A DNA stretch of 64,000 bases from Tetrahymena elliotti 4EA (Eukaryota > Ciliophora > Oligohymenophorea > Hymenostomatida > Tetrahymenidae). Of this stretch, positions 1 to 13,517 are shown piece by piece (the stretch's first letter is position 1; each line of letters begins with the position of its first letter). The DNA is taken from positions 62,001 to 126,000 of the forward strand of contig JH720386.1 in assembly GCA_000231825.2 (NCBI GenBank), read 5' to 3'. The position numbers and the translations under genes are program-made. The notes under the pieces are model-generated. The model ran no database searches and was not told the DNA's origin. It saw only the letters and a list, made by a program, of their open reading frames with translations.

Positions 1-3000
1 GATATTTTTGAAAGAAATCTATTGATTGAACTAAAAGTTATCGAATTTACATATTGACTTTACAAAAGTTCTTAAAAATACTTAGGTATTTTTAAACAAA
101 AAAAATAAATAGAGATTAAAAACTTGTTTGATCAAATATTTAAAAAAAAAAACCCAAATAAAAAGTGTTAAATACGTGCTATTGAAATATCTGAATCAAA
201 TGTATACAAAAACCAATAAAAAAATAGCTATTGCTACTTTGATTGTATAATTTGAAAAGATGGCATGAAGATTTTAAGAATGATTTTGATAAAAATAAAA
301 ATAAAAAGAAGCTGTTCTTCCATCTATTTTATGATGAAATTTTATTCTTTTATAGAATGTAATCAAAATAAAAATTGATAGATTCTTAAACATTACAGAT
401 TTAAATAATTATTTACTATAACTATGTTAGATTTTATCATTTATCCCAAATGGTTTAATTCACCGAATACCTATTCAATTTATTTTTTACATATTCATAT
501 ATAATATATTAAGCAATTATTTTAAAATTCAAAATATCTTTGACGATATCATATTTAGGGATGATTGAATTATAAAAAGAAAACTCATCTTATTACATTT
601 TTATTTGATTGTTATTCAAGTGCTTCTTTTATCATTTTCTTATCTAAAGTTTAAAATTCTAGCTGGGCCATTTTAATAACTTCTTAGTTAAATTTATTAA
701 ATTGGAAAAAACATTTCTTTGGACCAAGGAAAAGTAAAGCACTAAATTAGAAGTATTTCAATTATTAAAGTATTTCTATCATCTATACACCCTTTAAAGT
801 ATTTATTACTTAATAAAGGATTGCATAAATATTTTTTCTCAGCTTTGAGATTTGGATAAAATTAGTTACTTTTTAATCAAAAATAAATAAACTATACATA
901 ATACCTAATCTAACACTGCCCCTAAATTTTAATTACTTTCATTATTTATTAAAAAATTGTTAGTTTTTGTCGTATCGTATTTACTCATTTACACTGATTT
1001 ATAATAAAATTTTAAAATACATTCTTGTTTCTCAACTCAAAATTCTTATTTATGGAGAGTAGGGAATAAGCAGTAAATTAATTTTTTCCATTTCTTTGAA
1101 TTTAATTGTAAATTTGTATGAAATACTTCACAAAGTTATTTACTAGAGATAAAAAAATATTTATTACTGATTAAATAATTAAAAAACATGATATTTATTA
1201 GTCAGCTAATATATAATTAATAAACTTAACATTTTTTGTGATAAATAATTAATCATTTAGTATAATTTTTTCTGTCTATTTTCATAAACAAATTCAAGCA
1301 TTTATTTGTATAACTATGGTAAATTCTATATTTCAAAATAAAAATTTGTCCTAATTTATTTACTGTGAGAAAGTAAAAGAAGTCTATTTATAACATTAAT
1401 AAGGTGATATCACAAATTATTATAATAACATTGATTGATATTTTAAGTTTTAGCGGAGAAACTAATGTGATCAATAGAAATTTGAATTTTCAAATTTAGA
1501 AGCAAAAATAAATTTGCTTTTTTAGTTGTAAAAAATTTTGCCTACCCGCACACATACATTCATTCATTCATAAGTACATAAATATTATTACTATGCAATC
1601 AAAGAAATTAAGAAAATTATTTATAAATTTGTAAGTAAATTTTCTCAATTATGAATGCTTACAATATAAAAATCTGTGAAATTAGAACCAACAGAATTGA
1701 TTTGTAATTATTTTCTTTAGTTAAATTTTTAAAAAGAAAGTATTATCAATTATTAATTCATTTACTAATGTTAACAGACTGTTAAAAAGTCTTCGATAAA
1801 CTCAACTAGCAATCAGATTATCCTCCATAAATAATTATTCAAAAAAAGTAATTAAATTTAACTTTAACAGTTAAATTCATCTATATTTACATCAACATGC
1901 AAACAACGAATAACTCTAAAAGAGAGTAAAATAATATTCTAAAATATGTAAAAATCATATATTATTTTTTATTTTTCACTAATTATTTTCAATTAACTGC
2001 TTTTTTCTCATGGCTTTAAAAAAAGACGGAGTTAAATAGATAAATTATTAATTAAAAAAATCTAAAATAGGATTCAGCTTCATTTTAGATTTTTCTTTCT
2101 TTCGTAAATTTTTTATTTTAAAGAGATTCAGTTTCAATTAGGAATTCTAGCAAAATGTTCAGCCATGCTAGAAATTATGTATTACTTATCCATCAATGCC
2201 TACCAACTATTTTAAATTTTATTTCTTATTTATTCAATAATTTATTTGTATTAAGCATCTCTCATTAATTCATCACCAGAAATCTAATAAAAAATAAATA
2301 ATTTAATTACGTAAAATTTGTTTATAATTTGTGTAATTTGTAATGCAATCAGATAGATTCTTATTTTAATTGATAACTTAAAAATATTAATATTCTCAAA
2401 AACTAATTATTAGATAACTCTACTTAAGCCAATTAAAATTTAATTCTTTTACCTAAATTAATTTAATTATTTATTTTGCTCTCACCCAATCATTTTTCTC
2501 TTTGCAACTTAATTTTGTTATGATTAAAATTCTTAATGTAAATAGAAATTTGAGTGAAATCCAAATTATTTCTTAATAATCTTAGATATGTAAACAAGTT
2601 AGATTGTTTATTGAGTGAGAGTGTAATTTCGTAATATAATTTCTATTGTTGTAATCAATTATGATTTTCCATTTCATTAAAAATTTTTAAAATTATTTTC
2701 GATAAAATTAATGAAAATAGCTTGTTCAAAAGAAAAAATTTTTATGAGTAATATTTTATATTAGGAAATTTATTTTAATAATTTTTTCTCAAAATTAATA
2801 ATATTCGATTCAATAAATTAAATGTGAAATTATGGGAATTTAATAGAGGAAAAGAGGAGCTTTTCAAATTTAACCATGACTAAGTATCAGTTGATTTTTA
2901 CTGAATTTTTATATTACATCATAAAACCATTCAAAAATTTTTGCTAAAAAATTAATTTTTAAGACATAATGTTAGAATCAAAAATAAACTATAAAAATTT

Positions 3001-3123
3001 TTTTTGTTAAAAAAAATTCAAATAATTTAATAAAGAAAATTTGCTTTTCTATATTTGGTAATTCAATCTCTCTTGGTATTTGAAAAAATCTATGGATTGT
3101 ATTTTCTTAAATTTTTTGATAAG
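1..3123. other. AT-rich intergenic region
   Basis: About 3.1 kb of very AT-rich DNA downstream of the UTP21 gene. No domain-bearing reading frame, tRNA-like B box or long repeat was seen. The only stretch with a protein-like composition is a 65-codon code-6 frame on the minus strand at 585-782; it is listed among rejected items. Confidence 0.6.
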
Positions 3124-6100
3124 TCAATAAAAGTAAATATAAGCTTACTGATGAATCATTATCTATTTTTTAAGATTTGGAAATGGAATCTAGACAAATT
3201 GATTATTATTTAAGAAAGATATTTTAAGAATAAATTAAGTAAACTAAAGAGACCGTAATAAATAAAATATTCTGGATTTTTATTTCTTTATTTTGATAAA
3301 TTGGTAGTGGAATTTAAACTCTTTGAATAAATCATTTACTTTTTTAATGACATTGCAAAAAAAATTTTTGTATTTTAAATCAATTAAATTATGGATTTGA
3401 TTTAGCAATATCTTAAATTTCATTTTTTTTTTTGTTACTTTTGAACAAATTAATAGAAAAAAAAAATTAATTATTAGCATCCTTTTAGAAGGATATTTTA
3501 ATAGAAAAATTTGGAATATGAATCTAATCTAATTGACTGATAAAAATTGTAAATAGGAAAAATTAGTTTTTTGGGTTGAATTTTTTTTACCTTGATGACA
3601 CGAGAGAAATATGCATTTTTAAGATCAAGCTCATCACTAGAGTCTAAAAGATGACTGAAGAAAGTTAATACTCTCATAATGGAATTATCAGTGTTTCCAA
3701 ACAAAACTTATCTTAACTCATAATCTGCTTGACTTGGAGTTAAAGATTTTAACTCATCAAAGAACTTGTTATAATTTTTTTCTTTGTAATCAAAAACTAA
3801 TTTCTAAATTGTGCTCCCCAGTTCATTCATATATTTTTCTTTCTTATCTTTGATTATTTTAGACTGTTCAGAAACCTTTTGTTGATATTCTTTCTTTAAT
3901 TAATCTCTCACTTCATCCTTTTTAGAAAAATCTAAGAAGAAAGGCATTTTGAAATCTATTTCTTCATTGTTTTCTAATCTATTTCTTTCCTTAATTTCAT
4001 CTAAGTGGATTAAGGGTAACCACTTACCATCTTCTAATTAGGTGAATCTAATAATATTTAAGCTATCATTTACTGGGTCAATCTTATAATCAACCTTTCC
4101 TTCTAACAACATTTATTCTTCTAATTCATCTTCTTCTTACTATTAATAAAGAAAATAAAAATGTAAGCAAGCATTTATAGAAAATTCTGTAAAGCATAAA
4201 TCTCATAAAATAAGTATATCTATTTAATTTTATATTTCATCATTTCTGATTTTAATTTGTCTTTTCTTTGATTTTTTCATTCATTTCTTTTGGGGAAAAA
4301 TTTTCGAATAGAAAATATCTTGAAATATTTAGATATTATTTGTATTTTTCCTATTTTGTTAATTTTTTGGATTTTTACCTTGATTGAGTTGTTAAGATAA
4401 TAACGCTTCCTATCCTCGATATCAGTGTGCTTGATAGGAGATACGAACTTCACTGTTTTTTTTAAGGGAGAAGCCCAAGGTAATATTTCTACAAGATTGT
4501 GCCAGATATTTATTTCTCTTGAATTTGCAAAAACTGTGATCAAAAACTCACCACTAGGGGAGTTATCAAGTGAAATAATTGGGCGCTCAACTTCGAGATT
4601 TGCAATTAAGTCATTCTAAGCTATATCATAAACCTTTAAAGTGCTATCTAAAGAAGAAGAAAATATGTATTTGTTATTGTGAGAGAAGCAAGCATCTAAT
4701 ATTTTTTAAGTGTGACCAGTGAATTTTCTACCTCTCTTCAAGCTGAGCATATCCCACATTTCGATGGAATTATCAGTCAAAGCAACCAAAAAGTGATGAG
4801 AATAATTAGATCCTCTAATAAAGACTATTTTCTCATTTTCATATTGTTTCTCAGATAACTTTGTACCAGCATAGAAATCCCAAATAACCATTTTACCATT
4901 ACTGTCTGCAGTGATCAAATATTTATTATAGTTATTTACAAAAATGCTAGTAATAGAACCTTCGTGTTCATCTGTAAATGCTCTCTAAAAAGCACCAGAC
5001 TACATGTTAATCTTAATGACTCTGCCGTTATCTAAACCAAGAACACCAAAATTACCACACTTGGTAACAAAAACAGTTGTAATCTAGAAATTTTATTCTA
5101 ATAAAAATAAAATGGTTTAAAATATTTGATAATGGCAGTAAATAAGTTTAGAATCACAAAACTTCAAAATTCACACAAAGTTGTGTATCAACTTCACATT
5201 AAATTTAATTATAATAATAAAAATAGATTTGATCAGATTTCTATCACTCTGATTTTTATTAAAAACTCTAAACTGTATTCCAATTTCAAAAATTTAAGAT
5301 TCTTCAAGTTATTTATTTATTTTTATACCTTGAGGTCTCATTAATTTAGTTTTATTTTATGAAATAAATTTTTAACATTTTTTCATTCTGTAAAAGTTTT
5401 AAAATGTTTTGTAATTGGAAAATTTATGGTATTTTATATATTTTTAAATATTTGTGTAGTCAATAATTAAATTTTTTTATTTAAAAAATATTATTTGAAA
5501 TGAAATTATATACCTTTGCTTTTTGAGTTCTCATACAAAATTAAATCTTTTTTGATAATTGAGTGATCTTCGCTTGACCAAATGCAAGGCTTGTCACTTT
5601 CCTTATGACAAGTTAAAACATTAGCCCAATCACTGGATCTATTCATTGAGAAAGAAAACTCAAGAATTTCATTAATTGTAGAGGCAACATTTTATTCAGT
5701 ATAAATATGCTTTCTCTTTAACTTTGTTTTACTTTGATCTTTTGAAGAAAAAGTAATACTCATACATTCATTAATCATTGAAAAATCTCTAATTTCTGAT
5801 TCTAAGTTACTTGTACTTCCAAAAATATGTAAATCATTAGCAAATCTAACTTGCTTCAATGGATCGACTACACCTTCACGTCTTCTTAAAACTGCAAACT
5901 TGTTTTCTTCATATTCTTCATATCTAAACTATTTTTTTTTCAAAATTTTTTTAATACTTCATACAAATAAAAATTTTCTATTTTTCTCTTTTATTTAAAA
6001 TTCTAATTGATTTTAATTTTAAAAAATCATTAGAAGCTACTCAGCAAAATAGCAATGTGAAAAATAAACGTTTTTGTTAAAATCATTTTTACTAAATAAA

Positions 6101-7145
6101 TTTTAATTTGAATAAAACATAAAAATTGCTTTTGATTTAAATTTTGTATGGCTATCAAATCTAATTTCTACTTATTTAATTTTAATATTTTTATACTTGG
6201 CAAACAAAAAATATCTTTTTGAATAAATTTTTAAAATTTTATGTAAATTACTTGTAAAACTGCATTATCTCTTCCTGAGGCAGCAATAAAAACTTATTCG
6301 TTGGGCATGAATGTAATGGATGTAACAGATCCCTAAAATACAGATTTTAAAGAAGCGAATATCTTTTTTTCATTGAGATCCCAAATAATGATAGAACCTT
6401 TTTCATCACCTATTGCTAACAAAGGCTAGTCTACTTTTGAAAAAGAAAGAGATAGAGGCTTGTTATTTATTTTAAAGGAGATAATAGTTTTATCCTTCTT
6501 AATATCATGCAAAACTATTTTTCCATTTGAAAAAGCAAATGCAATAACATTTAAAACTGGAGAGGGTTCTGCTACAGTAAGAATTGTATTATCATCACAA
6601 TAATTTTTAATCAAAACATTCTAATAATCATAAATCTTTTTTATGGTATTTATATTCCACAATTCAACATTGGTTTCTCCAATAACTAAAATCTTGTTAA
6701 GATAAGTTGGAGGATGGATAATGCTCTAGACATTAAATTCAAATTGAGCAGTTGCAACACACTATTTGCTATGATGATTAAAAATTTTTAATGTATTGTT
6801 CTAATCAATAACAGCTATCTAATCAGCCATAAGAAGCATAGTGGTAATTTTAGCGTCCATCTTCATTTCTCCTAAAATGTGATAATGTCTCATTTTATAA
6901 ACAATATTTTTAACTGCTACAAAAAGAAACTCATTAAATCCTTAAATAGCACGCAATTTGCCTTCAAAGTGAGGACCAAATAAAGATATTTTCATCTCAG
7001 GAATTGTATAAGTCTTAAATGAGTGACCACATGTGGAAGCCAAATAAAGCTTATTGCCTGCATTGTACAAATATTATTGATTGCTATCACAAAAGACACC
7101 TAAAGATTTATAAGGTCTTAAAACTAATTTATCTGCTAAATCCAT
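3124..7145 (-). CDS. UTP21: UTP21/WDR36 homologue, SSU processome WD40 protein
   Basis: This encodes a nucleolar WD40 protein of the UTP-B subcomplex, needed for 18S rRNA processing. Read with code 6 it gives about 952 residues, close to human WDR36 (951). Visible matches to the family are the N-terminal segment (RPYKSLGVF, TCGHSFKTY), the blade motif HPPTYLNKIL followed by VELWN, later blades containing CGNFGVLGLDNG and FANSREINIWHN, and the C-terminal Utp21-specific domain with MPFFLDF and the helical LTPSQADYELR region. Proposed exons on the minus strand are 7145-6252, 5928-5514, an 8-nt exon at 5336-5329, 5083-4379, 4139-3591 and 3411-3124. These join in phase. The last exon is the least certain: its final ~50 residues are low complexity, so the true end could lie nearer 3280. 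The start is the ATG that begins MDLADKL. The gene is divergent from the reductase pair. Confidence 0.88.
5329..5336 (-). other. Candidate 8-nt microexon of UTP21
   Basis: The upstream exon ends in phase 1 at 5514 before GTATAT, while the downstream exon starts in phase 0 at 5083, so a direct join breaks the frame. Eight nucleotides flanked by an AG (5338-5337) and a GTATAA donor (5328-5327) restore it, giving the join K-D-L-K-I-T-T. TGA codons immediately upstream rule out a longer exon in that frame. Confidence 0.5.
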
Positions 7146-9469
7146 TTGTTAAAATCTTATTATCCTGACTGTAAAAACACTATTTATCTTTTATCTAAAT
7201 TATTATGATTCTAATAATTAATTAATAATACTACTTTCTTAACAAATCAATAAATAAATTTGATATTTCTGATTAAATTTAATTTATTAATTAATTGTTT
7301 CTTTGCTTGCTATACTTTTAATTATTAGCAAATAAATGCATATATCTTCATGCATTTCTAAATAAATTAATTTGCTTGTATTTTAAAAGACTTTTTATCA
7401 TTCTACTTGCTTGTTCTCCATTAATGTATTTTGTATTTATTTCTTTACTTCAATATTTTGCATGTTATCTTCTTTTATCTTTATTAATTTTGAACTTAAT
7501 GCATTCTTAATCATTTTCATTAATATTTTCTTTTCTTTTAACGTTTTTATTTGCTACTTGTTACTTACATAATGATAATCAAAATGAAACACTAACAACC
7601 TTCCCAAATATTATTTTTTTTGCTAAAAAATAAATAACTTCTCAAATAATATTTAATCAAACATTTTATTTTCTTAAAAATGGTTTAAATTTTTTGCATC
7701 ATTATTATTTTACTTTTCAAAAACATTTTAACTCTAAGCATATGATTTTGAGAGATAATTTAAATTCCAAATATTCTATTGATTTTTTTTATTAAAAATG
7801 TTATTCCTCAAGGAAAGTATTATTTTGATAAATTTTTTTTTATTTTAATCTAATAAATAAATTATCGAATTAATGAAATTTTTTTTAGATAAAAAAAATG
7901 AAACATTTTCTAAGAATAATATTTCAAAATTCAATCATTTATTTTCAAAAGCTTTAAGAATAATGAAAAATATCTTAATATTTAAAGTTCAAGATTTTTA
8001 AGATAAAAAAATTTAATACTTTACTTTTTTTGTTTTGTATATGTTAGAGTAGAGTTACTTTATTTTTTCAATCATTTTTAGAAATTTATTAACTCTACTC
8101 CCTTGCATAAATGTATTTCATTTTTAGTCTTTATCAACAACTGTTATTTATCCTAATTGGTATTTATTCAAATAACCTAATTTTAATTATCCTTCTTGAT
8201 AAATTTGAAAAAAGTAAGAGAAATATGGTACTAAAAGCTTTTAATTGAGTATAATTTCTAATAAAAAAAAAACTCTAAACAAAAAAGAGAGTGAAAATTT
8301 TTTAAAGTGTTTAATTCCAGAACTAATTTTCTATAAACCTTTTTTTAAATCCTATGTGAAAAAATTCATAACATACTTGATTAATTATGGATAAAAATTA
8401 ATTGAAATTTCTTTTTTAAATATGAAATTATTGTATTGAATTGATTACTATTTAAATTTTATATTTTTAATTTTTTATAAAGACATTTGTTAAGATCATT
8501 TAAACCAACTATCATCATTCATTAGTTCATTTAAAAGGGCTTTGTTTCATAAAATATGATTTCAGAACAAAATTTAAATGTTAAGTAAAAGATCTAACTA
8601 TAATATTAATATGCATAGTGATTAAAATTTTTTAAAATTTTGATAAAAATGCTTTAGTTTTTTTATTTTATAAATTATAATATTTTCTAGATTATTATAC
8701 ACTTTCTATTCCAATAAATTAATTTTTATCAGCATCTGATTAAATTATTACTTTAATAAAATCAAGATTATAGACTAATAAATTTTGGTATAGATTATTC
8801 TTTATTAGGAATCAGCTTCAACCTGAGTAATTCAAAATATGTATTTTCTTCTGTAGTATTAAATTTTTCTACTAATCTCAAAATAGAAATCTACAAATTA
8901 CTAATAATTTTTGACTTCCTTTTGTGAAGGGTGTAAGAAAATAAAATAATCTATCTCCTTAAAAATAAAAATTTTAAATAAATGTTCATAATATCATTTT
9001 ATTCATGCTAAGTAAAATTGTTTCACTAATATAAAAATAATTTAGTTTTGAGTTAACTGTATTCATTATATTTAGACATACTAATTAATTTAATCATACA
9101 TACAATTATTTAGACTTTATATTTATATTTATTCTGAAAATTTTCTAATTTTCGATAACTGTATAACCTATTGATCAAGGGATTGTAAGAAAGCAAAAAA
9201 AATTTTTATCTCCTTTTATTAATTAAAGATCTATTTTTCCAAAAGAATTCTGATGAAAAATGATTAAATAAATTTATAAGTTTTAATTAAAAATCCCTAA
9301 AGATTTCTGATGGAAAAGTAAAAAATTTTAATTTAACCTTAATTTTTGAAATTCCATTTTCGAAAAGAAGTTTTTGTCAAGTATTAAAAAATCTACTAAA
9401 ATTAAGTTTAAGAGTTTTATAATTAACAAAATAAAATTTAAAACAATATCAAATAATAAACTTTAAAAA
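7146..9469. other. Intergenic region between divergent genes
   Basis: About 2.3 kb between the starts of UTP21 (-) and the first reductase (+), so it must hold both promoters. It is AT-rich with homopolymer runs. No gene is supported; a code-6 frame on the minus strand ending at 8762 has a somewhat protein-like composition but matches no family known to me. Confidence 0.55.
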
Positions 9470-10805
9470 ATGAACAATTAAAACAGAGACAATAGCTAAA
9501 TAAGAGTACTTTTAACAGGTGCTTCAGGATATCTAGCAGGACATGTTCTTAATACCCTATTAGAAAGGGGATACAAAGTAAGAGGTACTGTAAGATCTCT
9601 TTAAAATCCTAAAAAGGTTGACCATTTATATAAAATAAACCCTTCAAAGAGAAATAACTTAGAATTAGTTGAAGCAGATCTTTCTAACAAAGAATCATGG
9701 GATGCTGCTATGAAGAATGTTGACTATGTTGTTCACACTGCATCTCCTTTCCCTTAAACCGTTCCTAAGAATGAAGATGACCTTATTATACCAGCTGTAT
9801 AAGGAACAGAAGCTATTTTTGAAGCTGCCTTAAAACATGGTGTGAAAAAGATTGTTATGACCTCTTCAATTGCTTCTGTTTTTACTGGAAATACTCACAA
9901 AAATTTCTTTACATCAGCTGATTGGTCTAATTTAGTAAATTTATTTAATAATTAAATTTAAAAATTATAAATATCTTATTTCTCAGCAAATAATTCATAA
10001 CAATTTTGTTTGTTTGAAATTAAAAGAAAGAAAAAAAATAAATATTTGTTTTGAATTAATGGAATTATTTGAAATAAAATAAGAACATAATAAATTAACT
10101 ATCTATTATTAAATTAGGCTTAATCTCCTCCTTATGAAAAATCCAAAACTTTGGCTGAAAAGAAAGCTTGGGAAATATATGAAAAAAACAAATCAAAGCT
10201 TTAGATGACCATTATATTACCTGGCTACATTCAAGTAAGATTTTTAAATATTATTTTTTAAATAAATTAATTTTAATAAAAATTAAAAGGGACCATCTTT
10301 CCATTCAAATGATTGTGTCAGTGCTGATTTTGTCTTAAAAGTTATGAAAAATGAACTTCCTGGAATTCCAAAAGTAAGTCTATCAAATATTGATGTCAGA
10401 GATTGTGCTTTAGCTCATGTAATTCCACTTGATGAAGATAAGTTAGAGTTAACTAATGGTAAAAGGTATTTGCTGACTGAAGGCACTTATTGGATGTATG
10501 ATTTAATTTAGATTTTAAAAGAAGAATTTGAGAAGTATAAATACAAATTCCCTTCATTCACTGTTGAAAGCAAAACCTTACTAAATATAGCAGGATGCAT
10601 GGACAAATAAATATAGCTTATCAAACCTTATTTCTAAAGAAGAATAATATATGATAATATTCCTACTATGGAAGATTTAAACATACATTTTAGACATCAT
10701 AGAACAACAATAATTGAATATGCATATGATTTAATCAAAAAAGGACTTATTCCTAACAAATTACCAAAAGATGCTTAAATAAGCCCTGAAGTTTATAAAA
10801 GTTGA
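9470..10805 (+). CDS. NAD(P)-dependent extended-SDR reductase, dihydroflavonol-reductase-like, copy 1
   Basis: This is a 365-residue soluble oxidoreductase of the dihydroflavonol 4-reductase/cinnamoyl-CoA-reductase-like branch of the extended short-chain dehydrogenases. The Rossmann motif TGASGYLAG lies near residues 17-25. An arginine-rich TVRS follows strand 2, as in NADP-preferring members. The catalytic Ser is in MTSSIASVF and the catalytic YxxxK is in PPYEKSK. Exons are 9470-9934, 10118-10234 and 10290-10805, with phase-0 introns. The stop is TGA; several internal TAA codons encode Gln. The next gene is a close tandem paralogue of the same length. The substrate cannot be read from sequence; ciliates do not make flavonoids, so a carbonyl or sterol-type substrate is more likely. 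Confidence 0.9.
9935..10117 (+). other. Intron 1 of reductase copy 1, absent from copy 2
   Basis: A 183-nt GTAAAT...TTAG intron lies between TCTAATTTA and GCTTAATCTCC. In the tandem copy the same two flanks are directly joined near 11985-12000, so this intron is polymorphic between the paralogues. The second intron (10235-10289) is shared with copy 2 (12107-12197). Confidence 0.85.
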
Positions 10806-11521
10806 AAATATTATTAACTTAAATGCAATATATATAATTAATGTCAAGTACTTAATTTTTAGATTTATTTAGATAAAATTATTTAATTAGACTACTTTTC
10901 TTATTTAATTTAGAATTAATCATAGAAAAAATTATAAAAATAAAAATAATTTAACTTAAAACTAATACAAGCCAAATAAACTTGAATAAAAGGCCAAATG
11001 TAAAGGACATCTAGTTATTAAATTATAAAATTAAGTTAAAAACTAAAATTTTTTATAATTTTGAGGTTTCTTTGAAATTTTTAGTTTTTTTTTCAAAATG
11101 GATTTGTTTTAAAATTTTTGTTATTCGATTAAATCCTATTTGTAAAATATATTTGAATTGGTATGGATTTAGGTTACTTAAAATATCTTCTTGATTATTA
11201 TTCTTGATGATATATCAATAAATTAGTTTGAAAGAAATTGTATGCCTTACTAATTGTTCATCAAAAAATTAATAATCTCTTTTCACACAATTAATTAGAA
11301 ATAATTGTATATTTTTTATTGGATTTTTGAGTAAACTAACATGCAATTTAATACTATATTTTAAAAGTAAAGTAAGAATTATTGAAGATTTTAAATTTCA
11401 AGTTAATTAAATTGCACATCTATTTTTCTAAAAGAAACTTACTTACATATATAAACACAGAAGTATCTAAAAAATTATTTGTAAGAATAAATTTATTATT
11501 AATATCAATAAATTAGCAAAT
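10806..11521. other. Spacer between the tandem reductases
   Basis: About 0.7 kb of AT-rich DNA between two genes in the same direction. It presumably carries the 3' end of copy 1 and the promoter of copy 2. No recognisable element was seen. Confidence 0.55.
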
Positions 11522-12710
11522 ATGGATAACAATTAAAAAAGAGATAATAGCTAAATTAGAGTTCTTTTAACTGGAGCTTCTGGATATCTTGCAGGACATG
11601 TGCTTTTTAATTTATTGGAAAGAGGATATAAAGTTAGAGGAACTGTAAGATCTCTTTAGAACCCTAAAAAAGTTGATCATTTGTACAAAATTAATCCTTC
11701 TAAAAGTAATAACTTAGAATTAGTAGAAGCTGATCTCTCTAATAAAGAATCATGGGATGCTGCTATGAAAGATGTAGATTATGTTGTACATACAGCATCT
11801 CCTTTCCCCTAAAAAGTTCCTAAGAATGAAGACGAAGTTATAAGACCAGCTGTATAAGGTACTGAAGCTGTTTTTGAGGCTGCTATAAAGCATGGTGTAA
11901 AAAAAATTGTTATAACTTCTTCGATAGCTTCTGTTTTTACAGGAGTAACAAATAAAAATAGTTTTACATCTGCTGATTGGTCTAATTTAGCTTAATCTCC
12001 TCCTTATGAAAAATCTAAAACTTTAGCTGAAAAGAAAGCTTGGGAGATATATGAAAAAAATAAATCTAAAATATAAATGACTATTATATTACCAGGATAT
12101 ATACAAGTAAGATATTACTTAAAAGAATACTAATAAAAAAATAACCTTTTTTACATTTAATTATGCATAACAATATATTATTTTTTTAATTTAAAAGGGA
12201 CCATCATTCCATTCAAACGATTACGTAAGTGCTGATTTCATCTTAAAAGTTATGAAAAATGAGCTACCTGGTATCCCAAAAGTAAGTCTTACAACTGTAG
12301 ATGTCAGAGATTGTGCTTTAGCTCATGTAATTCCTTTGGATCAAGATAAGTTAGAACTCACCAATGGAAAGAGATATTTACTTACAGAGGGAACTTATTG
12401 GATGTATGATTTAATTGAAATTTTGAAAGAAGAATTTAGTTAGTATAAATATAAATTCCCTTCCTTTACTGTAGAGAGTAGATTATTGTTGAACATAGCT
12501 GGATGCTTTGATAAATAAATTGCACTCATAAAACCCTTTTTTTAAAGAAGAATCATTTATGATAATACTCCTTCAATGAATGACTTAAATATTCACTATA
12601 GATATCATAAAACTACAATTATTGAATTTGCCTATGATTTAATCAAAAAAGGATGTATTCCAAATAAACTACCTAAAGATGTTTAAATAAATCCAGAAAA
12701 AAAATTATGA
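11522..12710 (+). CDS. NAD(P)-dependent extended-SDR reductase, dihydroflavonol-reductase-like, copy 2
   Basis: This tandem paralogue of the gene at 9470 is also 365 residues, and most residues are identical by eye. The same landmarks are present: TGASGYLAG, catalytic Ser in ITSSIASVF, and YEKSK. Exons are 11522-12106 and 12198-12710; the single intron matches intron 2 of copy 1 and intron 1 is missing. The N-terminus is one residue longer (MDNNQKRDN) and the C-terminal tail differs (NPEKKL). Divergence is spread over synonymous as well as replacement positions, which suggests a retained duplicate rather than a very recent one. Same predicted cytosolic NADP(H)-dependent carbonyl reduction, substrate unknown. 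Confidence 0.9.
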
Positions 12711-13517
12711 AGGAAACTATTCTTAACTTCTAATTAAAATAAATAATATTTTTAATAAAATATTTAAACTATGTTAGTTTGTTTTTTAATTGTTTTTTTA
12801 TCCTCCACCTTATTATTAAATCAGTAGCTTTTAAATTGTAAAAATAATTCTTAATGTAAAAGTTAGCAAATAACAGATTTATATTATTAAAATACATTAG
12901 CTACAATTATTTCTCTTTGATAAATAATAAATTGACTTGAGTTTAAATAGTTATTAAATAATAAAATTTATCAAATTTTTTTGATATTTTAATGAATTTA
13001 ATTTTAAAATCAACATAATTCAAAAAAAAATTTTTAATGTGGTTTTAAATGGAGAATGAAGATAAAATAAGTATCGCATCATCATAGTTAATTTTTTTTT
13101 TTCAAAATATTTAAATCAATATTTTATTTTAAATTTATTTATTTATTTTATTTTTTTTAAATTCTTAATAAGAAAATAAATTGAATTACATCTTATTGCT
13201 AAGATCTTTATATTTATAAATAACGTCTAATATAAGCTGAATAAATTAAATAAGTAAACTTTTCAAAAAAGTATTAATTAATTAATAGAAGAAGTTATTC
13301 TAAATATTAAAATCCAGAGTAATTTTAAAAATTAATAATATTTAAATATAGTTTTGGTGAGGTATGTTGAATTGAATAAAAAAATCTTAGAATGATCTTT
13401 TTAAATTAGAAAAAATAATCAAATGATGATAGTGAATAAAACTAAAATTATTATGAACTTAATTATATTTAAAACTAAACTTTTAGTTGTATGATTAAAT
13501 AGTTTTAGAATATCTAT
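12711..13517. other. Convergent intergenic region
   Basis: About 0.8 kb between the 3' ends of reductase copy 2 (+) and the tubulin-like gene (-). AT-rich with a TTTA-rich stretch near 13130-13160. Nothing else was seen. Confidence 0.55.

Noticed and set aside
585..782. A 65-codon minus-strand code-6 frame with protein-like composition (ends MAQLEFQTLDKK... AGA TGA)
   Set aside because: With one stop codon in AT-rich DNA, frames of this length are expected by chance; no family match, no promoter or splice support. Could be a gene fragment, but I cannot support it.
3280..3480. Separate small gene starting MLIINFFFLLICS
   Set aside because: The first part is the intron of UTP21 and the rest is its last exon, which joins in phase at 3411.
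8762..8950. Minus-strand code-6 frame containing LVEKFNTTEENTYFELLRL
   Set aside because: Somewhat protein-like but short, without recognisable family, and isolated in intergenic DNA.
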